Assembly (NCBI GenBank): GCA_003427395.1
Contig: BFEA01000106.1
Span: 2,870,039 to 2,921,516 of the forward strand
Direction of reading: 5' to 3'
DNA: 51,478 bases
DNA from: Chara braunii
Lineage: Eukaryota > Streptophyta > Charophyceae > Charales > Characeae
Positions 31,516 to 41,599 of the stretch are shown piece after piece. Below the pieces are notes generated by a model. It was given only the letters and a program-made list of their open reading frames with translations, was not told the DNA's origin and did not search any database. The stretch's first letter is position 1; each line of letters opens with the position of its first letter. The position numbers and the translations under genes were made by a program.

Positions 31516-32424
31516 GTGAGTGAATCGACGAAACTCGCGACGCCTTCGGAACCAGTTGCTTCGCGGGTGACAGCCCTTCGTTCCAAGGCACATGCGGAAG
31601 TCGATAGTCCTCTTCTATATTCTTATGAGGACTATGTTGCCCGGCCCGTTCCTACGTTGTGTACTCATGCTCAAGGACAAGACGTGTGTGCGACATCTTC
31701 CCCGTCCAGCAGCGACAACTTATCGTCTTCAAGTGGTTCTTCACGAGATTCGGCGCGCGAGTTCAACATAGAGGTATTGGACCCGCTTACATCCAAGGAT
31801 TTCGCATGGCTTCCTCTCCTGACCACGGGCCGTTTGCCGGAACCGCAATGCGCTCAGCTTCACACGTATCTATCCTTCTATGCACCACCAACTTCGCCGA
31901 TGGAGGACGAAGTTGTGGTGGGAGACATCCTTGTGTATGTTACCAAGGTGGCCCGCGAGTTTCACAAGCAACGGTACGATGACAACAACACACCGCTCCT
32001 CTATGTCCGCATCCAAGTTGGGCAAGCGTCCTGCAACACTTTGCTGGATAGCGGCGCGTCTCGCAATTTCATGAGCCAAGCCTTTATGCAATGGGCTGGC
32101 CTTGGCACACAAGTTCGGAGGAAGGCAACCCCGACGACGATCAAGTTGGCGGACGGAAGGACGCAACAACTTATCGATCGCTACATCGAGGCCGTACCGA
32201 TGTATTTCGCACCTCATGCATGCGAACTGGTGACGTTCGACATTTTGGACACGGACTTCGACATTATTTTGGGAATGCCTTGGCTTGCAAGTGCGGATCA
32301 CACGGTCAACTTCCACCGGCGGACTCGTACCATTCAGGACGCCTTCGGCGCCGAAGTGCCGTGTACTATTCCTCTTCCGCACCCTTCGATTTGGTGCCAA
32401 GTGGTGACGACAAAGTCATTCTGA
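31516..32424 (+). CDS. Aspartic protease region of element 3
   Basis: An intact 302-codon frame. The first 150 residues are a Ser-rich linker. The protease part shows TLLDSGASRNFMSQAF with the catalytic D-S-G, and FDIILGMPWLASADHTVNFH, the hydrophobic-Gly-Met-Pro-Trp-Leu flap end. The true product is probably part of a longer polyprotein, so the ATG may not be used. It follows gag and precedes RT. Element 4 has the same frame at 49869. Confidence 0.85.
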   Translation: MSESTKLATPSEPVASRVTALRSKAHAEVDSPLLYSYEDYVARPVPTLCTHAQGQDVCATSSPSSSDNLSSSSGSSRDSAREFNIEVLDPLTSKDFAWLPLLTTGRLPEPQCAQLHTYLSFYAPPTSPMEDEVVVGDILVYVTKVAREFHKQRYDDNNTPLLYVRIQVGQASCNTLLDSGASRNFMSQAFMQWAGLGTQVRRKATPTTIKLADGRTQQLIDRYIEAVPMYFAPHACELVTFDILDTDFDIILGMPWLASADHTVNFHRRTRTIQDAFGAEVPCTIPLPHPSIWCQVVTTKSF

Positions 32425-32508
32425 GCTACTTGCGCTTACAAGCAGCCCGACGAGATAGGCCTATGTTTACTATGGAACGTCGCGGTAGCTGACTCTGCAC
32501 CCACGAAC

Positions 32509-33711
32509 TTGTCTTCGGACCCCCGTGTGGTGCGGTTGCTTGACGAGTTCACCGACATCTTCGAGTCACCTACCGGTGTGGTGCCGGATCGACCGATCTC
32601 TCACGAGATCATTCTTGAGGACGGTGCCGTGCCGCTACAAGGTTGCATTTACCGCATGAGCGAGGAGGAGCTTACGGTCCTCCGCGCACAACTCGATGAC
32701 TTGTTGGACAAGGGCTGGATCCACCCTAGTAGCTCCCCATATGGAGCACCAGTTCTCTTCGTACGGAAGAAGAACAAGGATCTACGATTGTGCACCAACT
32801 ACCGCAAGCTCAACGCGCAAACCGTCAAGAACGCGGGGCCTTTTCCTCGTATTGACGATCTCCTTGAGCGATTGGGTGGCGCGAAGTACTTTTCTAAGTT
32901 GGATCTGAAATCAGGATACCATCAGATTTCGATCCGGCCGAACGATCGCTATAAATCCGCGTTCAAGATGCGGTATGGGCATTTTGAGTGGGTGGTCATA
33001 CCTTTTGGCCTCACCAACGCCCCGACGACCTTTCAAGCGGCAATGCCCAACGAGTTCCGTGCGATGTTGGACCGGTTTGTGCTAGTCTACTTAGACGACA
33101 TTCTCGTCTATAGCCGGACATTGGAGGATCATCTTGAGCACCTTCGACGAGTGTTGGAGACGCTCCGCCGCACCAGGTACAAAGCCAACCACGACAAGTG
33201 CGAATTTGTCCGGCGAGAGCTGGAATACTTGGGCCATTTTGTAACACCGAAGGGCATCAGTCCGTTGTCGGACAAGATTCAAGCCATCCAAGAATAGCCG
33301 GAGCCGTGGAACATCACGGATGTCCGTTCGTTCCTTGGCGTTGCCATCTGCTACCAATGTTTTATCAAGGGATACTCGAAGATCGCGACCTACTTGACCA
33401 AGCTTCAATGTGAGGATCGGTTGTTTGACTTCGGAGAGGATACGCGGGAATCATTTTTGGCTCTCAAAGCCGCGCTATTATCTGCGAAGGTCTTGCGTAT
33501 GTACGACCCGCTATTGCCAACACGCGTCACTATGGATGCGTCCGACTATGGCATTGGTGCCGTCCTCGAACAACATTATGGCGTGGACTGGCACCCGGTC
33601 GAGTACTTCAGCAAGAAAGTGCCCGTTGTGCACTCCATTGATGATCCACGCGCTCAAGCAGTAGCGACACTTCCTCCTTGGCCGAAGTCAATTCCGATGG
33701 GTAACGGATAA
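32509..33711 (+). pseudogene. Reverse transcriptase and RNase H start, element 3
   Basis: 32509-33297 carries [54 protein letters not shown] (first Asp), [15 protein letters not shown] and [14 protein letters not shown] (catalytic pair). The codon after IQAIQE is TAG, very likely from Trp. Reading on in the same frame gives DVRSFLGVAICYQCF and the first RNase H motif VTMDASDYGIGAV. The second RNase H acidic site is replaced by SIDDPRAQAV and the frame is lost near 33690. Confidence 0.92.
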
Positions 33712-35426
33712 CAATCCATTGGTCTTCTACAGAACCCAAGACACCGTCAATAGCACCATCGCCCGTTGGATGGCTTTCATCGACCAATTCAACTTCTTTC
33801 CCGATCACATTCCGGGGAAGTCTAACCGTTTTGCGGATACTATTTCACGGCGTCCGGATCATTGTACTGCAGTCTATTCGACTTTCGAGATCGATGGCGA
33901 CCTCCGGGGGAGATTCATCCGCCGCTACCAAGCCGACCCCGAGTTTCACGACAAGTACGCGAATTGCTCCTCTCCTAATCCGGCGCCTTCTCACTACCGG
34001 ATCCAAGAGGGGTACTTGCTTGTCGACATGCGGGGGAAGGACCTTCTTTGCTTACCGAGTGAGTCTCACTTGCGTACATGGCTTCTTGGCGAGTTCCACG
34101 ATGCTCCCGCCACCGGGCACTTTGGAGTCAATCGCACGATTGGCCGACTTCGCGAAGCGCCTTTGGTGGCCCGGCCTTCTCGGCGACGTTACATGCTATT
34201 TCGAGTCATGTGAGGTTTGCTCCCGCAACCATCGTCCGTACGCCGAGTTGCGACCATTACCGGTCCCCTTGTGCCGGAGGGAAGCGATTGCCATGGACAT
34301 TACTGGGCCGTTCTGCAAGCACAAGACCGGTGTGGATGGGATTCTCACGGTGGTCGACCGACTCACCAAGTTTGCCATGTTTTATCCTTGCCGCTATCAT
34401 GCCAAGGCACCGGAGTTGGCCGAGGTTCTTTACGCCGATTGGATTCGAACCAAGTGTTACCCAAAGGAAATCGTCCGCGACCACGACACTCCGTTCATGT
34501 CCAATTTTTGGTTGGCGCTCATCAAACGATGGGGCTCATCTCTCAAGCCGAGTTCGGCTCGCCACCCCCAAACCGATGGCCAAACGGAGAGGGCGCATCA
34601 GACCGCACAGGTCCTCCTTCGCACTCTCATCCGTCCCGACCAAAAGGATTGGGTTGAGCGGCTGCCGGATGTCAAGTTGGCATACAACTCGTCCATCCAC
34701 CCGGCTATCGGGATATCGCCCTTCGAGTTCGAGCACGGCTCGCCGGTCACTTCCCCGTTGGACACAATCATTCCACGAGCGGCCGAGAGCGACGACCATC
34801 TTTTTTTCTTGCGTCGGATGCAAGAGCTACTTTTCAAGGCACACGACCAGATGGCTTAGACGCATCAACGCATGAGCCAACAGGCCAATCGCTAGCGTCT
34901 TCCTTGCCCATTCTGCATCGGCGATCTCGTTTGGGTTTTCACCGCAGAGTTCAGCCTCGAACAAGATATCTCTCGCAAGGTCCTCCCGAAATGGATGGGG
35001 CCCTGGCCGATTGTGGCACCCGCTGGGGATGCACCCGAAGGACCTTCCTTCACCATTCAGGTGCCCGCCCACTTGCTCGTCTATCCGGTCTTTCATTGCT
35101 CCAGGTTGGCTCTTTTTGACGATTTTGTCGGGCGACGATCGCAAGACCCACCCTCTACGGACGGTTTTCAAGAGGTCGGCGACATCATCTCCCAGCGACG
35201 CTATGGCGACAGGCCGACGGAATACTTGGTACACTTTGCGTACTGCACCCACAAAGCTGACCGTTGGTTGACCCGTGCGGAACTCCAAGCAACAGCTCCA
35301 GATGTTCTCGCACACTTCGAACGCAAGATGCAAGGCAAGCCCGTATCTTCGGCTCCACGTCACATCCGCGTCCAGGTTCCACCTTCAGATCGTCAGCTTC
35401 GCCCTCGACCCGACTTGACTTCATAA
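33712..35426 (+). pseudogene. RNase H end, integrase and C-terminal module, element 3
   Basis: RNase H ends with FPDHIPGKSNRFADTISRR. The integrase HHCC domain shows EFHDAPATGHFG and CEVCSRN, with a frame change between. The core has AMDITGPF, VRDHDTPFMS and HPQTDGQTERAH, so the DDE triad is intact. Stops at 34857 and 34891 separate it from a GPY/F-type module (KWMGPWPIV, YPVFHCSRL) and a short chromodomain-like end (TEYLVHFAYCTHKADRW). The last codon is at 35424-35426, just before the polypurine tract. Confidence 0.9.
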
Positions 35427-35436
35427 GGAGGGGGGG
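35426..35436 (+). promoter_or_regulatory. Polypurine tract of element 3
   Basis: AGGAGGGGGGG lies directly before TGTTACATGC. The corresponding tract in element 4 is at 51031-51041. Confidence 0.85.
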
Positions 35437-35460
35437 TGTTACATGCTGCGCCTGAAACGA

Positions 35461-35700
35461 GGGTCATTTTTAAGGCCCTGTGTTGTTTTCACCCTAAAAG
35501 CTGAAAACAAGGGCCTACAGGCCTTGTGTCGTTGTCAGCCTAAAAGCCTGAAAAAAAGGGCCTACAGGCCCTGTGTTGTTTCAGCCTGAAAGCCTGAAAA
35601 CAGGGGCCTACAGGCCCTGTGTCATTTCATCCTAAAACAGGGCCCTCCAGGCCCTGAGTCTTTTCAGCCTGAAACGGAGGGCCATTTTCAGGCCCTCATA
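35461..35700 (+). repeat. 46-47-bp tandem units in the LTR
   Basis: GGGCCTACAG recurs at 35511, 35558 and 35604, each followed by a CCTGTGT and a CAGCCTGAAAGCCTGAAAA-like block. The LTR at 51042 carries the same array. Confidence 0.88.
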
Positions 35701-35852
35701 AGATCGACCTGCCCTGAAACTTAGGCACCAGACCAGGATTTTAGCAAAGGCCATTTTGGGCCTGTTTTCAAGACAACCTTTGTTTGAGCTTCAACACCAG
35801 GGTCTGGCACATCTTGGCATTGGCAAGAGCACCCTCCTGGACGGGCCAGCAC

Positions 35853-35859
35853 TATATAA
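35853..35859 (+). promoter_or_regulatory. TATA box in the LTR
   Basis: TATATAA within CACTATATAAGACTGGC is identical in the LTR of element 4 (51464-51470), so it is conserved while the flanks vary. It is the likely Pol II promoter of the element. Confidence 0.75.
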
Positions 35860-36165
35860 GACTGGCGACTGGCCCGCCCTGCAGGCTGCAGATAGTTGAT
35901 AGGGACTTCCCAGGCACTTCACGTGCAGTTCAGGAGGCAGGAGGTAGTCTTCAGGATTCGGCAGCAGCACTCTGGAGGAGCGCTGCAGTTGTAGTAGCGT
36001 TAGCGGTAGTCTTCGGCGCTGGGCGCTAGTAGGAGCTAGAGTAGCACTGGAGGGAGAGAGAGATTTGGTGGAGGCCAGGGAGACTTACCTGCAGCGCCAT
36101 AGCTCTAGCTTCGTCTTCGAGGTACCTGCAGCACGGCGCCATCTTCAGAGGTTAGTACCTGGCAC

Positions 36166-36167
<2 letters not shown>

Positions 36168-36236
<69 letters not shown>
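36168..36236. repeat. (GA)n microsatellite in the LTR
   Basis: About 34 GA units downstream of the TATA box, in the expected transcribed part of the LTR. Confidence 0.97.
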
Positions 36237-36241
<5 letters not shown>

Positions 36242-36932
36242 CTTCTTCCTCCTCTCAGCTCACCATCAGCAGACTACGAGAGAGCGGGATTTGTGACATT
36301 TGGATCCAGACTAGACATTGGGCTTCAGACATTTGACGAGGGATTATCTGGGACTTGTACCGAAGACTTTGTTCACGACATTCCCATCTTCCCCCTTTTT
36401 CTTCGTCTGATCCCCTCCTCTTCGTCTGTGTATGGTCTGGACCTGGCGCATTCTTCCTGTGTGTAGCGCCAGGCCCCTTCACACCTTGTGATGAGGATGA
36501 TGTACGTTTGGTCTGCATTGCGACATTGATTGGGCTAGTCATTGGTATTCTAGCATCCTGCTGCGCTGTCTTGTACTACGTGAGAGAGGACAGTCCCGGT
36601 CAGGTCAGGGCTTATATCTAAGTCTTCCACTGCGCTACAAGGTGCCATTTTGTATGTATCAGATTGTACATTGCTTGTTGAGATTCCACTAACACCGCAT
36701 TGTCCATTCAGTCCTTTTTATCACATTGTGGATCCTTGGTTATACATACATTGCCCAACTGGGCATGTAACACCCTGTCTACAAATTGAACATCACATGT
36801 CGGGGTGCCGTACACGAGTACAGTACTGACTGTCATCGTACGTATGGAAGCAAAAACTCGCATGGACTATCCCTTCATAATCCTCACGGCACAAGGCATT
36901 CGAACCACATGCAAGTCGAATCTCTGGCGGGT

Positions 36933-36973
36933 CATCACAAAACGGCATGGAGCATCTTTCTTGGGGTTCCTCA

Positions 36974-37017
<44 letters not shown>

Positions 37018-37137
37018 NNNNNNNNNNNNNNNNNNNNNNNNNNNNNNNNNNNNNNNNNNNNNNNNNNNNNNNNNNNNNNNNNNNNNNNNNNNNNNNNATC
37101 ACAAAGCGGCATGGAGCATCTTTCTTGGGGTTCCTCA

Positions 37138-37204
<67 letters not shown>
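36933..37204. repeat. GT tract with duplicated flank around a gap
   Basis: 36933-36976 and 37098-37141 are the same 44-base sequence (one mismatch), each followed by a GT tract, with 80 Ns (37018-37097) between. This looks like an unresolved microsatellite whose left flank was placed twice. Confidence 0.8.
37018..37097. other. Assembly gap of 80 N
   Basis: The gap interrupts the GT tract. Confidence 0.99.
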
Positions 37205-37205
<1 letters not shown>

Positions 37206-37682
37206 CAGGAATTGCATGCCACACTAAAAAGGAATGTGCACGGCAGACACGTGTATTTGCATGTTTCTGTATGAACACCCTATATCAATACCCGAACCCC
37301 TCAAAAGCGATAGCGATAGTTAGTGAGAATGCGACCAACCACATTGCAAGCCCAGACTCATTGGTGTGGCTGAGCTCTGCAGGCAGGAAAAACTAACCGA
37401 AAGACAAAGTCACAAATCAATATGTGACTACTCTAAAGCACAACCACCAAAAAGTATCAGAGGACAGGCACAAAGCGCGCTCTAATAAATAAATAAAAAA
37501 AAACAGAAAAAAAAATGAAAACGAAAGGATAAAAGCAATCCCGAAACAGAGGCCTGAGTGTCGTATCTTTGTGTTGTAGATTGCTGCCACAGCAACCCAT
37601 TTTCCACCCAGATGAGTAGATCCAAAAATTGAAACAAATTTTGGACAGCAGACAACATGAAGCACACTGACACCGTTGTATT
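37205..37682. other. No gene; part of the dispersed repeat
   Basis: 37580-37680 matches 21550-21650. No coding frame is supported. Confidence 0.5.
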
Positions 37683-38082
37683 GCCTTTTCCTTGTCCAGT
37701 TCTATCTTCACTTTCCTTAATTTGGCTTTTTCATGGTTTCCGTACCTGTACCTGTACGTGTGTGTGTGTTAAGGGGAAAAAAAAAAAAACTCATCAAATC
37801 ATCCATGAAACAACAAAAAGGTACAGATAGGCAATACAGTAAAACTTGTGAAAGACGCAAGGTCTGTCTCTTATACACATCTAGATGTGTATAAGAGACA
37901 GGCCTTTTCCTTGTCCAGTTCTATCTTCACTTTCCTTAATTTGGCTTTTTCATGGTTTCCGTACCTGTACCTGTACGTGTGTGTGTGTTAAGGGGAAAAA
38001 AAAAAAAACTCATCAAATCATCCATGAAACAACAAAAAGGTACAGATAGGCAATACAGTAAAACTTGTGAAAGACGCAAGGT
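37683..38082. other. Artefactual duplication around adapter 1
   Basis: 37683-37863 and 37902-38082 are the same 181 bases in direct order, separated only by the 38-base adapter at 37864-37901. This is what a read through a small circularised mate-pair fragment would produce. Confidence 0.93.
37864..37901. other. Transposase mate-pair junction adapter, copy 1
   Basis: CTGTCTCTTATACACATCT followed by its reverse complement. This is the Tn5 mosaic end in the back-to-back junction used in Nextera mate-pair libraries; it is not algal sequence. Confidence 0.98.
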
Positions 38083-38087
38083 TGTGT

Positions 38088-38330
38088 GTGTTGGCAAGAA
38101 ACCCCAAACTCTCTCTCTCTCTCATTCCAACTACAAGCCATCACAAACCATCCATAAAACAAAAGAAGTATAAACGGCGATATAATAGAAAATGCTAGGT
38201 TCCCCATGTTTGTGTAGTTGAGCGGGAAGTGCACACGCACCCGTCTGCCGGGGAAGTGGCACACTTGCACAGATATATTTTTTTCAATCAAAGGAAGAAA
38301 GGTAGAGGGAAGTGCCAAGTGCCCACTCAC
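38088..38330. repeat. Dispersed repeat, copy 2
   Basis: Matches 21030-21290 in order (CATCCATAAAACAAAAGAAG, GGTTCCCCATG, GTTGAGCGGGAAGTG, CACACTTGCACAGATATA). Confidence 0.75.
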
Positions 38331-38658
38331 CGTACAACTCGAGCCTGCTCCGCAAAATCACATACCAGTCACAGACCCAAAACATTCGGGCATACATCGA
38401 TGAAAGGACAAAGGGCAACATTCTTAACAATTACATTGCATGGAGTCACGGACCACAAAGGGGAAGTGGCACACTTGCACAGATATATTTCTGTCTCTTA
38501 TACACATCTAGATGTGTATAAGAGACAGCCGTACAACTCGAGCCTGCTCCGCAAAATCACATACCAGTCACAGACCCAAAACATTCGGGCATACATCGAT
38601 GAAAGGACAAAGGGCAACATTCTTAACAATTACATTGCATGGAGTCACGGACCACAAA
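38330..38658. other. Artefactual duplication around adapter 2
   Basis: 38330-38459 and 38529-38658 are the same 130 bases. 38460-38490 repeats 38250-38280, and the adapter occupies 38491-38528. Confidence 0.9.
38491..38528. other. Transposase mate-pair junction adapter, copy 2
   Basis: The same 38-base palindromic junction as at 37864-37901. Confidence 0.98.
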
Positions 38659-38762
38659 AAATAAGTGTAGCACAACACAGGAGGCACTACCAACAAGAAA
38701 TGTGTGTATGTGTTGTCATGTGTGCCATACCCAACTCCACGAAAAAAAACGCAGTGCCGTGC

Positions 38763-38812
38763 CAGACTGTTTCATTGGACTTTCATAAACTCACCTCGAG
38801 GTTGACCGTCTG
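38763..38812 (-). other. Possible decayed hammerhead relative
   Basis: On the minus strand CAGACGGUC and GAAACAGUCUG flank a perfect ACCUCGAGGU hairpin, in hammerhead order. The CUGAUGA core is shortened to GUGA and helix II is weak, so it should not cleave. Confidence 0.3.
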
Positions 38813-38829
38813 CCCAGGATGCATTTGAC

Positions 38830-39175
38830 TGATGGATAAGACCTCATACCTGCTCGTGCAGATGTTCCCTGGCAAAGGCAACCTCCTCATTGAAGATCTC
38901 CCCTCTATCGAGCCATGCCTTCAGGATGGAATTCTACGTAACACGCTCGTGGAGGACACTACCCGGGTATCCCACGGGATATGCAAGTCAACTGCAACCT
39001 GAGCAACCGGAGAACATTATTGCTTCTTGTTGGAAAACTTCTCCAAGGGCGCGTTGAAAGGCCTGTCCATGTACACGTGGGTGCAGTCAATAGCATCCAA
39101 GCAGTTTGGAAAGGCCTTTCCCAAGAACGCGCTCGTGACTTTTGTAATGACCCGCCAAAACACAGACTGAGAACA
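38830..39175 (-). pseudogene. PIF/Harbinger transposase remnant
   Basis: On the minus strand AFPNCLDAIDCTHVYMDRPF is the hallmark start of the Harbinger-type DDE nuclease, with the first Asp present. SNKKQ, a stop, then CSPVAQVAVDLHI and, after frame changes, NSILKAWLDRGEIFNEE continue the same protein family in order. At least two stops and one frameshift are present, and the second and third catalytic residues are not in the recognised part. A source of transposase must exist elsewhere for related MITEs. Confidence 0.75.
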
Positions 39176-40246
39176 CTGCTGATTTCTGCGTTTTGCCGCT
39201 GGAATGAATGCCTTGCTGAGATTCCCGCTTCTGCTGAGTTTTCTAAGTCTGTGTGTGTGCGTGCGCTCGCTAGTTTGTGTGCCTGTCTGAGTGCTTGTCG
39301 GTCTGAGTGTGTGTGTGGCCCGACAGGGCACTTTTTTGTTTGGAAGGCCCATGGGGGCTGGTACTACCTGTGTCGTGACTTTGAGGGTTGCAGCTAGAAA
39401 AACACTCAAGTAGCGGGAGTAGGCCCGCGACACTTAGAGCAGTGGGGAAAAACACTCGAGTAGCAGGTAGGCAGGTACCACTCAAGTAGTGGAAGATGCG
39501 TCGGGAACTGGAGGCCGAGCAGAAGAAGACAAAACGTTGGCATTTTTAGAGGCCCAGTAGCGGTAGGTCTTGAGGTAGGCGGGTACCAGTCCAAGTACTT
39601 GAGTCTAGGGCCTGTGTGGACGATATCAGAGCCTGCAATGATTTTTCCGGGAGGAGGTACCGGTTGCTTGGAGGCCGTGCGGCCTGGAAGCCACCGCCCA
39701 AGAGGCAGGTAGGCCGCTATATCTCCAGGAAGAGCGGACCTCATTTGTGGCATGCAAGTTTGGGTGTCATGCTGCTTGAGCGGGCGCTGGACTTGAGAGC
39801 GCTGCTGGGAGGAGCAGTGCAGCTCTTCCAGTGCTGCCTGGGAGGAGGAGCGCTTGGGTGACCTCCCTGGCTATGGAGGAAGACCCCAGGTAGGAGGAGG
39901 TGGAAGAAGGGGACTAGGGAGGAGAGTGGAGAGGGACTTACCTGGCTATGGTGGATGCCATCTTCATCACCTTGTTAGGCGCTGCATCTAGAAGGCCCCA
40001 GTGGGGGTTGCGCCGCACCAAGAAGGCTTCAAGGCAGAGTCAGGCATGGTGGCCGGAGCAGCAGCGAACATAGCTGCTTTACGTTGTCTTTTGCACAGCA
40101 GGGCTAGGCCCTTAGTAGTCCGCCATAGCCTCGGCCTGGTTCAGGAGGAGGAAGGAGGCGGCCATGGCTATGGTGGACCTCTAGTTATGCCAAGGAGTAG
40201 AAGTGGGATTCGGACTTTGATTCTGGTTCAGACATTCATCATCATT
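39176..40246. other. Unrecognised; possible LTR-like sequence
   Basis: No domain-bearing frame. 39840-40000 loosely resembles the 3' part of the element 3 LTR (GGGACTTACCTGGC, GCGCTG motifs), so an old solo LTR is possible. Short repeats of ACTCRAGTAG occur near 39400-39490. Confidence 0.35.
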
Positions 40247-40330
40247 CAGTGTTGCAGACCCGGACGGTCGGCAGCCCTTGACTGGTCGGCTGCCGACCAG
40301 CCGACCGATCAGCTGTGACGTGTAAAAACC

Positions 40331-40339
<9 letters not shown>

Positions 40340-40373
<34 letters not shown>
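40340..40373. repeat. (GA)n microsatellite
   Basis: About 17 GA units near the left end of the hAT-type element, preceded by CGCGCGCG. Confidence 0.95.
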
Positions 40374-40375
<2 letters not shown>

Positions 40376-40396
40376 AAATAGCCCTTTCACATTAAT

Positions 40397-40745
40397 CAGA
40401 AAGCCCAAGCAGGCTAGCTCAGTAGGTTTGCGCACGGAAGTGGTTTGCAGGAGGTTGTGGGTTCGATTCCCCACGGCATTACGGAAGTGGTTTGTGGGAG
40501 GTGGTGGGTTCGATTCCCCATGGCATCCATTCTATCCCCATGGCCTCCTGTGATGTGCTTCGGGTTCTCCAGCGGGGATAATTGGCTTGGGCCTCCGGGA
40601 AGGCTGGGTAAGCGACTATTGGCGCCTTTCAGCTTGCGCCTTGGGTTCTGCTCCCCGTATAGAGCAGAGACTAGTCAAGCCTTCTTAACTTAGGAGAGAT
40701 TTCTTCCCTTGGACAAACCCTGTAGTGGATTGCTGAACTGCATGT
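40397..40745 (+). mobile_element. tRNA-derived SINE, second family
   Basis: The A box GGCTAGCTCAGTAGG is followed by two B boxes in tandem, both GGTTCGATTCCCCA (near 40459 and 40507), because a block of about 47 bases is duplicated. A long tRNA-unrelated body ends in a (TAGG)n tail, as in SINEs whose LINE partner recognises a short repeat. It is inserted within the hAT-type element. Confidence 0.7.
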
Positions 40746-41352
40746 AGGTAGGTAGGTATATATCGAGAGAAAAATATAGGCTTTCCACGACAGTGGCACT
40801 TCTCAAACAGATTGCAGGGCAGTAGCACGCCAACCATATATGGTGTACGTTCACAATAAGGTCCGTGTTTCAGCAGTTATGGGAGCATGGAGCACGTGAT
40901 TATCTGGGCAGTAGCAGGCCAACTCACAACGTGATTTTCAGGGCTTCCCTCCACTACTCACCAAATGTGCAGAACTAGAATGAATCTTCTGCTAGAACAT
41001 GGAATCATACACCGCCATATGTTTTGTGTTTTGTGCAAGTGGTGACGAGTGGAGCCAGGCCCTTGGGGCCAATGCTCATAAGAAAAAGAAAACAACAGAA
41101 AGAAAGAGAGAGCTACGGCAGTAAGTAGTTGTAGCCCATAGCTGCTGAAACACAGACCTGAATTCGTATCCAGAAGATATATTGCTGGCCTACCAAGCTC
41201 ATCCGAAACTCGTCGTGTCTCCACTGAGATATAGGAGCCCTGCATATTCTCTGCTGAGGGCCCTTCAGAAAAGGGCTATACGCAATGAGGAGTACGGGGC
41301 CCTAATTTTCTTTGTGTCTGCCCTTAAAATCTGTAGAAGGGAGGGGCATGTC

Positions 41353-41490
41353 TGGCTACCTCAGCCACCCCCAATACCCCTATGCACCCCCTCAACACCT
41401 CCAAGTCCCCCCCCAACACCCTCATTACCCGCCCCAATACCCCTTATAACTTCCCTATACCCCCCCCGACCCCCCCTGACCTCCCCACAT
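41353..41490. repeat. C-rich degenerate repeat
   Basis: Runs of 3-7 C separated by short AT words (CCCCCAATACCCCT type). The other strand is G-rich with four or more G-runs close together. A very similar module lies at 48057-48165. Confidence 0.85.
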
Positions 41491-41599
41491 CCCCAAAAGT
41501 CTGGTCGGCAGACCGCCGACCAGTAGGCCCTACTGGTTGGCTGCAAAACGGTTCGCGGCCAGCGTCGGCGGTTGACAGGCATGCAACCCTGTCATCATT

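Larger units (their letters stand above)
22490..36772 (+). mobile_element. Ty3/gypsy LTR retrotransposon 3, interrupted
   Basis: gag begins at 22490, is interrupted by element 2, and resumes at 31277 with the zinc knuckle. Protease, RT, RNase H, integrase and the 3' LTR (35437-36772) follow in order. No 5' LTR matching the 3' LTR is present upstream of gag, so the 5' end is missing or replaced. Several stops and frameshifts are present. Confidence 0.85.
35437..36772 (+). repeat. 3' LTR of element 3, 1336 bp
   Basis: It starts TGTTACATGC and ends GCATGTAACA, a perfect 10-bp terminal inverted repeat that fixes both edges. It contains 47-bp tandem units, a TATA box and a GA tract. The same LTR start recurs at 51042. 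Confidence 0.92.
40247..41591. mobile_element. hAT-type non-autonomous element, 1.35 kb
   Basis: Ends are CAGTGTTGCAGACC and (inverted) CAGGGTTGCATGCC, fitting the CAGNGTT hAT terminal pattern. The flanks are a perfect 8-bp duplication, TCATCATT, at 40239-40246 and 41592-41599; 8 bp is the hAT target length. GTCGGC-rich subterminal sequence is shared with 47959-48348. It contains a nested SINE-like copy and a C-rich module, and no transposase. Confidence 0.88.

Noticed and set aside
38013-38828. Coding frames of 105 and 199 codons
   Set aside because: They are made from the duplicated adapter regions and microsatellites and include translated adapter sequence.
39622-39633. GATATCAGAGC, a second primer-binding-like motif
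   Set aside because: Two mismatches to the plant consensus, no LTR-like end before it and no element around it.
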